Origin: Candidatus Rokuibacteriota bacterium
GTDB taxonomy: Bacteria > Methylomirabilota > Methylomirabilia > Rokubacteriales > CSP1-6
Direction: 5' to 3'
Assembly: GCA_016184125.1 (NCBI GenBank)
Contig: JACPDG010000044.1
Location: 62,001 to 126,000, forward strand
DNA: 64,000 nt
Program-made: the position numbers and the translations under genes
Part shown: piece after piece, positions 55,376 to 64,000 of the stretch
Layout of the letters: each line of letters opens with the position of its first letter
Numbering within the stretch: the stretch's first letter is position 1
Notes under the pieces: model-generated
What the model was told of the DNA's origin: nothing
What the model saw: only the letters and a program-made list of their open reading frames with translations
Databases searched by the model: none

Positions 55376-55390
55376 TATGCTGGAGGCTAC

Positions 55391-56077
55391 ATGCGGGGAC
55401 ATGGGGTGTCAACACGCGGAGCGTGGTGTGCGCTCGTGCTGACCGCGCTGCTGGTCGTGACCGGCTGCAGTGCCGCCCGCCACGTGACCGAGGCCGACCG
55501 GCTCCAGGCGCAAGCCGCCTACGAGCAGGCCGTCGCGGCGCTCGCCAGGAGGGAATGGGCGACCGCGCTCACGATCCTGCGCCGGGTGACCGCGCTCGAT
55601 CCCGACGTGCCCGTGTACCGGAACGCGCTCGGCCTCTCGCTCCTCCAGCTCGGTCAGCCTCACCTCGCGCTCGTCGAGTTCCAGCGCGCGGTCGAGATCG
55701 ATCCGGGGTACGCGGAGGGGCACCTGAACACCGGTATCGCGCTCGCCGAGCAGGGCCGGTTCGCGGAGGCGGTCGCCGCGTACACGAAGGCGATCGCGCT
55801 TCCCCGGCTGACCGCCCCGGACACCGCCCACGTCAACCTCGGCGTCGCGCTCCTGAACCTCGGCCGGCTGCCGGAGGCCGAGGGCTCCCTCAGGTTCGCC
55901 CTCAGCCTGGACCCGCAGCTCGCAGCCGCGTGGTACCACCTGGGCATGGTGCTCGTCGCGAGCGAGCGCCGGGACGAGGCCAAGGACGCCTTCAGGAAGG
56001 CGCGGGAGCTGGCGCCGGGATCCCCGTTCGGCCAGGCCGCCGCCGAACGGCTCAAAGCGCTCGGTGAGGGCGGTTGA
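55391..56077 (+). CDS. TPR-repeat lipoprotein
   Basis: 228 residues. Lipobox LLVVTGCSAA near residue 26. Tetratricopeptide repeats follow: YEQAVAALARREWATALTIL, YRNALGLSLLQLGQPHLALVEFQRAVEIDP, GHLNTGIALAEQGRFAEAVAAYTKAI, HVNLGVALLNLGRLPEAE, WYHLGMVLVASERRDEAKDAFRKARELAP (read in parts). PilF/BamD-like scaffolding role possible. Divergent from fmdB. Confidence 0.88.
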   Translation: MRGHGVSTRGAWCALVLTALLVVTGCSAARHVTEADRLQAQAAYEQAVAALARREWATALTILRRVTALDPDVPVYRNALGLSLLQLGQPHLALVEFQRAVEIDPGYAEGHLNTGIALAEQGRFAEAVAAYTKAIALPRLTAPDTAHVNLGVALLNLGRLPEAEGSLRFALSLDPQLAAAWYHLGMVLVASERRDEAKDAFRKARELAPGSPFGQAAAERLKALGEGG

Positions 56078-56105
56078 GCCCCCCGTAGGGCAAGGCACGT
56101 TTTCC

Positions 56106-56134
56106 TTGACTCGGGCCCCCCCCCACGGTAAAAA
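56106..56134 (+). promoter_or_regulatory. Porin promoter
   Basis: TTGACT (56106-56111), 17-base spacer containing a run of ten C, TAAAAA (56129-56134). It gives a leader of about 80 bases before the porin ATG. Confidence 0.55.
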
Positions 56135-56222
56135 GGCGCGGTCTCCGAAGTATCGCAGTTGTTGGTGTTGTTCATGGAGTGTCACGGTCCTCGCAGTGCA
56201 TCACCATCATGAGGAGGCGGTA

Positions 56223-57722
56223 ATGAGGAGAGTTGTCGCAGTAGGCTTGGCCGTGGTCGCAACCCTGGCGATGCTGGCGCCGGCGGCGTTCGCCCAGGCG
56301 CCCACGCCGAAGGTGACGATCAACGGGCTGTTCGACCTGTCGCTTTCCGTCAGCAAGAACTGGTCGGACCTCGATCTCACCAGACCGAACGACCAGGGCG
56401 CGTACAGCCGCCAGCGCGGCCGGTTCGACATCACCGGCGAGGTCGGCAAGAGCAAGGCGGTCTGGGGCCTCGAGCTCGACTTCAGCAACGGTGCCGGCGT
56501 GACGGCGCCGGGCAACAGCGCGGCGTTCGACCTCGACACCGACGTCGCGGGTGTCGTCGAGACGAAGTGGCTCTACCTCGAGGTCCCGCTCACCGGTACG
56601 GGCGCGATGATCCCCATGCCGGTCGAGAGCACGCTCCGGGGCGGCGCGCAGCCGGCTGCCGGGCACTCCTACAAGTTCGGTCTCCTGTGGTCGGGCGACT
56701 TCCCGGGCTTCAACGTGTCCACGAAGTGGGCGCCGAACGTCCAGTCGACCCTGACCTACGCGCAGATCCAGGAGCGCGTCTTCACCACCACCGCCAACGA
56801 GTCGTGGGCCCTCCTGGCGAGCCTCGAGGTCGAGCCGTTCAAGGGCCTGGCCATCAAGCCCACCTACACCTTCGCCAGCTACGATGGCGGCAACCCCGGC
56901 ACCCTCAACCTCGGCATCGAGGCGAAGAACGGCTTCAGCCCAACGACGGCGGGAGGAGGGGACCTCCGCACGGAGCGCCACACGTTCGGCGCGGAGGCGC
57001 GATGGACCGCCGGCCCGTTCAGCCTGGTGCCGACGTTCTGGATCCAGCTCGGTGACCAGGAGATCCCCGGCGGAGGCGAGGCGGACATCCAGTCCTGGCT
57101 CGCCGACGTGGAGGCCGGTCTGCGCTTCGGCCCCCTGAACCTGCGCGGCAAGTTCATGTGGACGCCGGGCATGGACGCCAACGACTGCGTCGTGACGTCG
57201 GCGGCCTGCCCCTTCCCGGGCGGCGACGACATCAAGTACTACCAGGCGATCAACCCTGGCTTCATCGTGGCCGCGGGTGGCTTCACGGAAATCCAGACGT
57301 CGAACATCGAGTACAACACCGCGCTCCTCGGTGGCGCTCCGGGCCTCAGCCTCCGGCAGTCGCCGAGCTATGACAAGTACGGGCGCATCTTCGCCGCGTT
57401 CAGGGCGGACTACGCGATCACGCCCGCGTACACGCTCTACGGCGTGGTCAACGCGAGCTGGACCGACGAGAAGGTCGACACGTCCGGCACCGTCAGCGCG
57501 ACGGGCATCACCAGCCCGGACGGCCGTGGCAACGCCCGGTACCTGGGCACGGAGCTGAATGTCGGCCAGATCTGGCGGTTCGCCCCGAGCGTTACGCTCG
57601 ACACGATCTTCGCGTACATGTTCGCGGGCGACGCGCTCAACCAGGCGCCGGTCGCCGGTGGCCCGACCAAGGATGCCGAGGACATCTACAAGCTGATCGC
57701 TCGGATCCGGTACACGTTCTAG
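56223..57722 (+). CDS. Outer-membrane porin
   Basis: 499 residues from ATG after GAGGAGGCGG. Signal peptide RRVVAVGLAVVATLAMLAPAAFAQA (in part), then KVTINGLFDLSLSVSKNW, alternating beta-barrel strands, and the C-terminal ARIRYTF with final Phe for BAM recognition. No family beyond a porin-like barrel can be named. It has its own promoter and probably a high level of expression. Confidence 0.87.
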   Translation: MRRVVAVGLAVVATLAMLAPAAFAQAPTPKVTINGLFDLSLSVSKNWSDLDLTRPNDQGAYSRQRGRFDITGEVGKSKAVWGLELDFSNGAGVTAPGNSAAFDLDTDVAGVVETKWLYLEVPLTGTGAMIPMPVESTLRGGAQPAAGHSYKFGLLWSGDFPGFNVSTKWAPNVQSTLTYAQIQERVFTTTANESWALLASLEVEPFKGLAIKPTYTFASYDGGNPGTLNLGIEAKNGFSPTTAGGGDLRTERHTFGAEARWTAGPFSLVPTFWIQLGDQEIPGGGEADIQSWLADVEAGLRFGPLNLRGKFMWTPGMDANDCVVTSAACPFPGGDDIKYYQAINPGFIVAAGGFTEIQTSNIEYNTALLGGAPGLSLRQSPSYDKYGRIFAAFRADYAITPAYTLYGVVNASWTDEKVDTSGTVSATGITSPDGRGNARYLGTELNVGQIWRFAPSVTLDTIFAYMFAGDALNQAPVAGGPTKDAEDIYKLIARIRYTF

Positions 57723-57816
57723 CAGAAGCAGCCGCTGTCCGCGGGGGCATGGGGGGCCGTTCGCTCCATGCCCCCGTCGTACTTTGCGCGTCTCTCCGCG
57801 TGATATAGTCCGCGTC

Positions 57817-59679
57817 ATGCACCAGCGCTCACTCGCCCGCAGGCTCGCTCCGCTGTCGCTCGCGCTCGGGCTCGTCTGGGCGTCGACCGGCGGCGCGCAG
57901 GCGCCCGAGCCGGCGCCGGCCCCGGCCAGCTTTCAGGTCCTCGCCGAGCAGGTCGCCGCGCTGTTCCCCGTCGTCCAGACCGAGGTCGTCGACGTCTCCG
58001 GTGACCGGGTGACGCTGGCGGCCGGCCGGCGCGAGGGCGTGCGGCGCGGGCTCGCGCTGGCGGCGTTCCGTGAGGGCCGTGAGCTCTACCACCCGACCAC
58101 GAAGCAGCTGCTCGGGCGAACCGAGGAGACGCTGGCGCGGCTGCGCGTCGTCGAGGCCCACGAGGCCTATGCCGTCGCGACCGTCGTGGGTTCGCCGGAG
58201 CGGCCGATCCGGGCCGGCGACCGGGCACGGACGTCGAGCGACAAGCTCCGCCTCACCATGGTGTCCCTGGCCTCGGGCGTTCGTCCGGGCGTGGTCGAAG
58301 CGGCGACCGACGCGCTCGCGAAGGAGCTCGAGCGCACCGGACGCGTGCAGGTCCTGTTCGGTGATCGGATCGCGCTCTGGCTCGCGGAGCAGCGCATCTC
58401 GGCCGAGGAGTTTCTCGACGGCAAGGGCGTCCGGGAGGCGGGCGAGCGGTTCGCGCTCGCCGATCTCCTGGCGGTCCGGTTCGTTCTCGCGCAGGGCAAG
58501 CCCTTCATGGACATCCGCCTGTTCGCGGGAGCACCGGACGCCGCCGGGCTCCGGCAGGCGCTCTTCGTGCCGTCCGCGGTGCGGGCGCCGGTGGCGCAAC
58601 CGTTCTCGACCGGAGGCACGGGCAATGTCCAGGCGCGGAAGCGCTCGCTGCTCGAGCGCCTCCTGTCGGGGAACCTGGCGCCGAACGAGTACTCGGCCGC
58701 CGCCGCGTCGATCCCGCTGCGATCGCTGGCGACCTTTCCCTTCGTCGTGACCTCGATGGACGTCGCCGTGTCCCCGGCCGACGGCGTCCCCCGGATGGTC
58801 CTCACCGACGGGCGCCGTGTCTTCGTCTACCGCGTGACGCCCGAGAAGCTCGAGCCCGAGTGGACGCACGACAAGCTGATGGTCGGCTCGATCCTGTCCG
58901 TGCAGTTCGCAGACCTCGACCGGGACAAGGTCCTCGACGTGGTCGTGAACCGGCAGGACGTCCAGGCCGGCATGTTCTCCTACATCCTGACGGGGCGCGA
59001 TGGGCGGCCGCAGACGATGGTCAAGGACATCCCGCTGCTCCTGCTCGCCATGGACGAGACGGGGGAGGGCTTGCCACGGGTGCTCTGGGGACACCCGCAG
59101 GACCGGGACACGTTCTTCCGGCGCGGGGCGGCGACGCGCTACACGCTCCGTGACGACGACATCGCCGCCGACGGATACGCGACCGTGAACAGCACCCTCC
59201 GGCTCACCGGCGCCACCTTCGCCGCCGTCGGCAAGGGCGAGCGTGTCGTGGCGTTCATCGACGAGCACAACCGCCTGAAGGTGACGTCTCCCCAGGGAGA
59301 GGAGCTGTGGCGCTCGCTGGCCGTGGTCGGCGGAGGTATCGCCCAGGCGCACTACCAGGTGGTCGTCACGCCGACGATCGTGGACAAGTTCGTCAAGATG
59401 GAGCCGCGCCCCCTCGCCGTCGATCTCGACGGCGACGGCATCCAGGAGATCGTGGTTCCGGTGAACGAGAACGACGCGGGCCAGATGGCCGTGGTGTTCA
59501 AGGGACCGACGGGGTTCCGCATCCAGGTCGTGTCCTCGGGGCTCCAGGGCATGGTCACGGGCCTCGGCGCCATCCCCGGCGACGGCAATCCCTCCCTGAT
59601 CGCGGCGGTCGTCCAGCGCACGGGCTTCTGGGGCAAGCAAGGCAGCACGCAGATCATCATGACGCTGCCGTCGGAGTAG
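57817..59679 (+). CDS. Exported FlgT_C-like / FG-GAP (VCBS-like) protein
   Basis: 620 residues from ATG 57817; a GTG/ATG further up is possible. Signal peptide RLAPLSLALGLVWASTGGAQA (in part). Residues ~40-150 have FlgT_C-like pattern (VVDVSGDRVTLAAGRREGVRRG, KQLLGRTEETLARLRVVE); then a TolB-like region; then beta-propeller strands with calcium-type motifs FADLDRDKVLDVV and VDLDGDGIQEIVVPVNEN. TATAGT at 57804 is near the start. Envelope role likely. Confidence 0.75.
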   Translation: MHQRSLARRLAPLSLALGLVWASTGGAQAPEPAPAPASFQVLAEQVAALFPVVQTEVVDVSGDRVTLAAGRREGVRRGLALAAFREGRELYHPTTKQLLGRTEETLARLRVVEAHEAYAVATVVGSPERPIRAGDRARTSSDKLRLTMVSLASGVRPGVVEAATDALAKELERTGRVQVLFGDRIALWLAEQRISAEEFLDGKGVREAGERFALADLLAVRFVLAQGKPFMDIRLFAGAPDAAGLRQALFVPSAVRAPVAQPFSTGGTGNVQARKRSLLERLLSGNLAPNEYSAAAASIPLRSLATFPFVVTSMDVAVSPADGVPRMVLTDGRRVFVYRVTPEKLEPEWTHDKLMVGSILSVQFADLDRDKVLDVVVNRQDVQAGMFSYILTGRDGRPQTMVKDIPLLLLAMDETGEGLPRVLWGHPQDRDTFFRRGAATRYTLRDDDIAADGYATVNSTLRLTGATFAAVGKGERVVAFIDEHNRLKVTSPQGEELWRSLAVVGGGIAQAHYQVVVTPTIVDKFVKMEPRPLAVDLDGDGIQEIVVPVNENDAGQMAVVFKGPTGFRIQVVSSGLQGMVTGLGAIPGDGNPSLIAAVVQRTGFWGKQGSTQIIMTLPSE

Positions 59680-59737
59680 CGCGCGCACTCGTCTCCGAGG
59701 CGCTCACGCCGACGCACGGGGACGAAGCTTCCCTGCC

Positions 59738-60792
59738 TTGATCGGCGACGGGATCCTCGAGCACGACGCCGACGCGCTGTGGCTGCGTGGCGCAGTATCC
59801 TTGGAGACTAGTCTAGACGGTTGGCTCGCCGGCTACTGCGTCACCCTGAGCGCCGGGAGACGCCAAGGCCTCCAGCCACGCATCGAGGTCGAACTGTATC
59901 GTGAAGGGCGCGAGCTCAAGCACCCGAGGACGGGGGCGGTGCTCGGTCGCGCCGAGACGGCGCTCGGCCGCGCGTCCGTCACCGAGGTGTTCGAAGGGTA
60001 CTCGGTCGCGACCGTGAAGCCGGGTGCGGAGGTACGCGCCGGCGACCTGGTACGGCTGACCAGCGGCAAGGTCACCCTGACGCTGCTTCCTGTCACGACA
60101 GGCGTCAAGCCGGAGCTCGTGGAGGCGACGCTCCAGGAGCTGATCGACGGCCTGCAACGCACGGGCCGGTTCCAGGTGCAGATGGGCGACGGGGTCTCGG
60201 CCTGGCTCGCGGAGCGGGGAATCACGACCGCGCAGTTCCTCGAGGGCAAGAGGCTCGATGCCGCGCGCGAGCGCTTCAACGTCGAGTACCTCCTGTCCCT
60301 CGGCTTCCGGAACGTCCAGAAGCGCCCCTATGTCGACGCGCGGTTGCTGGCACTGCCGTCGCCCGACCCGCTCGTCAGCACGGGGCTCTTCGTGCCACCG
60401 ACGATCAACCAGGAGCTCTGGCGGTCGTCGACGCGCGTCGGCAAGGGCTTCGCAGCGGCGGAGATCACCCGGATGGACTCCAGAGTGTCGGTCACCCGCA
60501 CCTACCCGGTCGAGCCGTACCCGGTCGCGGTGGACCTCGACGGCGACGGCATCGAGGAGATCGTGGTGCCGCAGAACCAGACCGAGGGCTTTCTGGCGGT
60601 CGTCTTCCGGGGCCCGACCGGCTACCGGCTGCAGTCGGTGCGGTCGGGATTCGAGGGACCCATCACGGCCATCGGCGCGGTGCCGGCGGCGGAGGGGGGA
60701 CGCCGACGTTGGTCGCCGCGGTCGTGCGGTTCACCGGGATCGGGCGGACCGGAGGCGAGACGCGGATCATCGTCACGGCGCCGACGGAGTAG
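59738..60792 (+). pseudogene. Decayed paralog of the FG-GAP-like protein
   Basis: No signal peptide remains. YREGRELKHPRTGAVLGRAETALG, LIDGLQRTGRFQVQMGDGVSAWLAERGITTAQFLEGKR match the upstream gene; the propeller middle (about 180 residues) is deleted between STRVGKG and YPVAVDLDGDGIEEIVVPQ. At a G-run near 60695 the frame shifts; the correct ending GTPTLVAAVVRFTG to RIIVTAPTE stops at 60792. Confidence 0.8.
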
Positions 60793-61040
60793 GTCCGTCG
60801 CCGCGGTCGCGCCCGGCAGGCCGTAGAGTCCACCCTCGCCCGCCTCGCGCTCGCTGACTCCACGTCCGTCGGTCCCTGGAGTGGGGGAGCCTGACATGGC
60901 CCCCACAGCCCCCCGACGCTCCTAAGAAACTGGTCACAGAGTGACCGTTTCTGGACGGCAGCCTCATGACGCCGTCATGTGACCGGCTCGCAACCGGCCC
61001 GGGAAAACCCGGGCCGGTGCTCGACCGTGCGCTCGGCCAA

Positions 61041-61140
61041 GGGCGATCTCATGGAGCCGTTCCCCGTTGCCCTCGACCTGGATGGCGACGGCGTCGAAGA
61101 GATCCTCGTGGGTTCGACGGCGCGATCACGGCGCTCGCAG
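61041..61140 (+). pseudogene. Third, short fragment of the FG-GAP-like family
   Basis: MEPFPVALDLDGDGVEEILV, then after a frame change FDGAITAL, match the paralog's YPVAVDLDGDGIEEIVV and GFEGPITAIGA. Only about 33 codons remain. 60793-61040 otherwise holds nothing recognisable. Confidence 0.7.
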
Positions 61141-61367
61141 CCTGGCTAGGCGCTCATCTTCGACCCGCGCCAGTGGACACCGATCGCGCCCGTGCCGTCG
61201 CCGCGGTTCCGCGGGTGGCGCTACGTCGATGCACCGCCCGGCGACGAGGCGACCGCGCCGCACAGCGCGGCCCGATGATCTCGGCTCCAGCAAGGCCGCC
61301 CCCTCCAAGCACCGCGTTTGGCGTCGTCCGAGCGCCACGATGCATACGCTGTGATAAGGTACGTATC

Positions 61368-61616
61368 GTGAAACATCGCATCACCCTCAGCATCGACCCG
61401 GCCGCAACCCGGCGGGCGAAGAAGCTCGCGCACGCGAGGCAGACCAGCGTGTCGGCCCTGGTCGAGCAGTTCCTGCGGTCGGCACCGATGGTCGGCGGTG
61501 AGCAGGCTGCATCGTTCGTGGAACGCTGGGCGGGAAAGTTCACGGTGACGAGAGCCGCACCGGGTGACCTACGAATGAAAGCCATCAAGGCAAAGTACCG
61601 TCTGAACGCGCGATGA
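61368..61616 (+). CDS. Antitoxin of VapBC pair
   Basis: 82 residues from GTG: KHRITLSIDPAATRRAKKLAHARQTSVSALVEQFL (in part) is an RHH antitoxin of the DUF6364 kind. A -10-like TAAGGT is seven bases before the GTG, again nearly leaderless. Overlaps the toxin by four bases (ATGA). Confidence 0.85.
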   Translation: MKHRITLSIDPAATRRAKKLAHARQTSVSALVEQFLRSAPMVGGEQAASFVERWAGKFTVTRAAPGDLRMKAIKAKYRLNAR

Positions 61617-62020
61617 GAGCTCTTCTGGACACTGACATCCTCCTGGATGTCGCACTGCGGCGGGCCAAGTTCTTTGCGAACAGCGCGGCGGTGTTGCAAT
61701 GGGCAGAATCCGAGCCTGGACAGGCCGCCGTGGCGTGGCATTCGCTTTCCAACATCAGCTACCTCTTGCGCCCGGACGCGCGCCCGTTCATCCGTGATCT
61801 CCTGGCGTTCGTGGAAGTGCCTGGGGCCGGAACCGACGCCGCCAAGCAGGCCGTCGAGTTCCCGATGAAGGATTTCGAAGACGCGCTCCAAGCGGCAGCG
61901 GCGCTCGCGTTCAGAGCCTCGTACATCGTCACGCGGAACGCGACGCACTATCGCCGGTCGCCCGTGCCGGCGATATCTCCGGTTGAGTTCGTGGCTGCGG
62001 TGAGGCGCTCGTCCGTCTAG
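61613..62020 (+). CDS. vapC: VapC-family PIN toxin
   Basis: 135 residues. RALLDTDILLDVALRRAKFF holds the first metal Asp; WHSLSNISYLL has the conserved Ser/Asn; KDFEDALQAAAALAF the acidic pair; and ASYIVTRNATHYRRSPVPAISP the PIN C-terminal motif (DFxxSPVPAxxP-like). Complete. It may be active. Confidence 0.92.
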   Translation: MRALLDTDILLDVALRRAKFFANSAAVLQWAESEPGQAAVAWHSLSNISYLLRPDARPFIRDLLAFVEVPGAGTDAAKQAVEFPMKDFEDALQAAAALAFRASYIVTRNATHYRRSPVPAISPVEFVAAVRRSSV

Positions 62021-62076
62021 CGCCTGAGCCGCGGAACCGCCGCGGATCGAGACTGGGCGGCGCGAGCGGCGCGTCG

Positions 62077-62112
62077 AAGGTGCACGACGTGGAGATCGTC
62101 GACTACCACTAG
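62077..62112 (+). pseudogene. HigB toxin C-terminal remnant
   Basis: Twelve codons, KVHDVEIVDYH plus stop, equal the end of HigB toxins (VxLVDYH). The rest is lost. It directly precedes a HigA sequence, in the toxin-antitoxin order of higBA. Confidence 0.55.
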
Positions 62113-62123
62113 GGGGTGCCGCC

Positions 62124-62396
62124 ATTCATCCCGGCGAGGTTCTCCTCGAGGAGTTCCTGACTCCCCAGGGGATCAGCCAGTATCAGCTGGCGAAGGACAT
62201 CACCGTCCCTCCTCGGCGAATCAACGAGATCGTCCATCGCCAGCGATCGATCACCGCCGATACCGCGCTCCGTCTAGCCCGTTACTTCGGGACCTCCGAG
62301 CGGTTCTGGCTCAACTTGCAGAGTCGCTATGACCTCGAGGTCGAGAAGGACCGCCTGGGGAGGAGACTGGAGCGCGAGGTGGCCGTGCGGTCATGA
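62124..62396 (+). pseudogene. HigA antitoxin without a start codon
   Basis: Frame reads IHPGEVLLEEFLTPQGISQYQLA, VPPRRINEIVHRQRSITADTALRLARYFGT and ERFWLNLQSRYDLEVEK (in parts), full HigA domain, to TGA at 62394. No ATG, GTG or TTG stands in this frame upstream: the nearest GTG (62116) is out of frame by one. Either a base was inserted near the start or translation is lost. Confidence 0.75.
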
Positions 62397-62444
62397 CCGG
62401 AGCATGGGCGGGCAGGTTGTGAAAAGTAGAGGGCGCCGTCGGCG

Positions 62445-63512
62445 TCAGAGGCGCGCGACGTTCTCCGGGCGAGCCAGGAGCCGCGCGGCCGGCAGTGCGG
62501 TCATCCCCTCGCCGAGAGAGTAGGGCTCACGACCCGGGTAGACGACGTACCCGCGAGGCAGCCCGAGGTCGCGCATGCAGCGGTGTGTTCCCCGGGCCTC
62601 CTCGGGTCGCGGCGCCGAGTGGAGCTTGATCTCGAACGGAATCAGTCGGGTGCCGGCCTGCACCAGGAGGTCGACCTCGTCGCCCTGCGCCGTGCGCCAG
62701 AAGAACGCCTGGCTGCCGGGGACGGCTCGCTGGAAGGCGGAGACGAGCTGATCGATCACGAAGGCCTCCCAGCTCGCTCCTCGGGCGGGATGGGTCTCGA
62801 GGGCCTCGGCGGTGAGGATCCCGAGGAAGTGGTGCAGCAACCCCGTGTCGCGGAAATACACCTTCGGGCTCTTCACCAGCCGCTTGCCGACGTTCGCGAC
62901 GTAGGGGGGAGTTTCCGGACGAGGAACGTCTGCTCCAGGATGTCGACGTAGCGGTTGACCGTGTGATAGCTGACGCCGAGCGACGCCGCGAGCTGGGACG
63001 CGTTCCAGATGCCGCCGTTCGCGTGGGCCAGCATGGTCCACAGCCGCCGCATCTGCGAGGCGGACACGTCGACGCCAAGGGCGGCGAGGTCGCGCTCGAT
63101 GAAGGTCCGCGTGTACCCGTCGAGCCAGTCGTACCGGGCTCGGTCGTCCCGCTCCAGGAAGGCCACCGGGAAGCCGCCTCGAAGCCACAGGCTCGACAGC
63201 CGACCCCAGGAGCACGAAGCGCCCCGCGCGTGACCGCGCGCGGTCGACGACGCCGCGAAGGACCGGGAACAGCTCGGGGAGGCGTTGCGCCTCGTCGAAG
63301 ATCGCCGGGCCTCGCAACTGTCCGAGCCGCGCCTCGGGATCCGCCGCGAGCGGCGCCACGTCCGCGGGGCGCTCGAGATCGAGGTAGGTCCACTCCGGGA
63401 GGGCCTGCCGGATGAACGTGGTCTTCCCGCACTGCCGTGGCCCCAGCACCGTGACGACGGGGGACCGCCGCAACAGCCGGCGGAGGGTGGCCTGATAGCG
63501 CCGCTTCACCAT
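62445..63512 (-). pseudogene. DUF4143-type ATPase, internally deleted and frameshifted
   Basis: N-terminal AAA part is good: VVTVLGPRQCGKTTFIRQALP (Walker A, GPRQCGKT), YLDLERP, IFDEAQRLPELFPVL, RFVLLGSA. Then about 50 codons are missing, and the frame continues one off with SLWLRGGFPVAFLERDD, RTFIERDLAALGV, LAASLGVSYHTVNRYVDIL. At a C-run near 62905 it returns to the first frame with PYVANVGKRLVKSPKVYFRDTGLLHHFLG to the nuclease-like end. Two lesions make it a pseudogene, unless the C-run change is a sequencing error. Confidence 0.85.
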
Positions 63513-63515
63513 GAG

Positions 63516-63546
63516 TGCAATTTAGAAGTCCAGGTTCTAAATTGCA
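63516..63546. promoter_or_regulatory. AT-rich inverted repeat before the ATPase
   Basis: Perfect 12-base arms TGCAATTTAGAA (63516-63527) and TTCTAAATTGCA (63535-63546) with a seven-base centre. It is three bases upstream of the ATPase start on the minus strand and strongly AT-rich against its surroundings, so a probable operator or promoter. Confidence 0.7.
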
Positions 63547-63668
63547 ACACCGCTCCACGCCGGCTGCGCCGACCCCTCTCGCCCCGACGGTCGAGTCCCT
63601 GCACGGGCCCACGGCGGCTCCGCCGCGTCCGCCGAACCTCTGCGGCCGTAGTATCCTTGGAATCGACC

Positions 63669-64000
63669 ATGGGCATCGGGATCAAGCAGAAGCTGGACTA
63701 CTCCGACCTGGCCCACACGCCGGACGACGGGCTGCGGTACGAGATCATCGAGGGAGAGCTCCACGTGACGCCGGCGCCGAGCCCGATCCACCAGCGCGTC
63801 TCGCGGCGGCTCCAGCGGACGTTCGAGGACTACTTCCATCCCCGCGGGCTCGGCGAGGTCTTCAACGCGCCCGTCGACGTCGTGCTGACGTGGCACGACG
63901 TCGTGGAGCCGGACCTGATCCTCGTCGCCGACCCCGATGACCGCACGCTCGAGTGCCACCGGCTCGAGGGGGGCGCGTTCCGGCTCGTCGTGCATGGCCA
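63669..64000 (+). CDS. Uma2-family (DUF820) putative nuclease, cut by window end
   Basis: 110 codons visible. KLDYSDLAHTPDDGLRYEIIEGELHVTPAPSPIHQRVSRRL, then FNAPVDVVLTWHDVVEPDLILVAD (in parts) is the Uma2/DUF820 restriction-endonuclease-like fold; the acidic EPDLILV motif is present. ATG at 63669. Role unknown; such genes are often in accessory regions. Confidence 0.88.
   Translation, partial: MGIGIKQKLDYSDLAHTPDDGLRYEIIEGELHVTPAPSPIHQRVSRRLQRTFEDYFHPRGLGEVFNAPVDVVLTWHDVVEPDLILVADPDDRTLECHRLEGGAFRLVVHG

Overview
This is a very GC-rich bacterial chromosome segment. Most of it is densely packed, co-oriented metabolic genes with many ATGA or GTGA start/stop overlaps and frequent GTG starts. 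A beta-barrel porin ending in Phe, lipoproteins and a Tat-signal solute-binding protein point to a Gram-negative (diderm) cell. Complex I, pyruvate dehydrogenase, many acyl-CoA dehydrogenases and ligases, branched-chain-type ABC uptake and an F420/LLM-type oxidoreductase suit an uncultured soil or sediment heterotroph of the Methylomirabilota ('Rokubacteria') kind. That placement is inference from gene style, not from a marker gene.

Layout: 1-547 end of lipA; 548-9226 nuoABCDEFGHIJK, without nuoLMN; 9428-14287 pyruvate dehydrogenase (E1a, E1b, E2, E3), which depends on the lipoate that LipA makes; 14293-22895 acyl-CoA dehydrogenases, an LLM oxidoreductase, acyl-CoA ligases (one broken and fused to an unknown domain) and a thioesterase; 22966-28851 a TetR regulator, a 2,3-butanediol-dehydrogenase-like enzyme, an acyl-CoA dehydrogenase, an acetoin-dehydrogenase-like E1 pair, a free-standing lipoyl domain and an SDR; 28874-33684 a Liv-type ABC importer; 33775-36376 an epimerase and an acyl-CoA ligase.

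From 36397 to 44561 there is a methylmalonyl-CoA module. It holds a carboxyltransferase (mmdA), divergent from membrane beta, gamma-like and biotin-carrier subunits of a sodium-pumping decarboxylase, and then methylmalonyl-CoA mutase. mmdA and the mutase share the same promoter/operator: a palindrome AAAGTCAA-N8-TTGACTTT whose right half is the -35 box, followed 18 bases later by a good -10. This looks like a small regulon linking succinyl-CoA, methylmalonyl-CoA and propionyl-CoA.

From 44.6 kb the window becomes cell-envelope and accessory DNA: FlgT_C-like envelope proteins, a polyprenyl diphosphate synthase, a DUF62 SAM hydrolase, and from 47.2 to 62.4 kb a dense set of intact and decayed toxin-antitoxin modules. 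These are mixed with broken copies of DUF62, mazF, vapC, vapB and an excisionase-like gene, and with a 164-base direct repeat. A TPR lipoprotein, porin and FG-GAP-like envelope protein interrupt this set at 55.4-60.8 kb. The window ends in a broken DUF4143 ATPase and the start of a Uma2-type gene.

The most unusual feature is a dispersed family of about 75-115 base GC-rich palindromic elements (seven copies), mostly placed just before start codons. Two copies lie inside protein genes without breaking the frame, in opposite orientations. This resembles the behaviour of Rickettsia palindromic elements.
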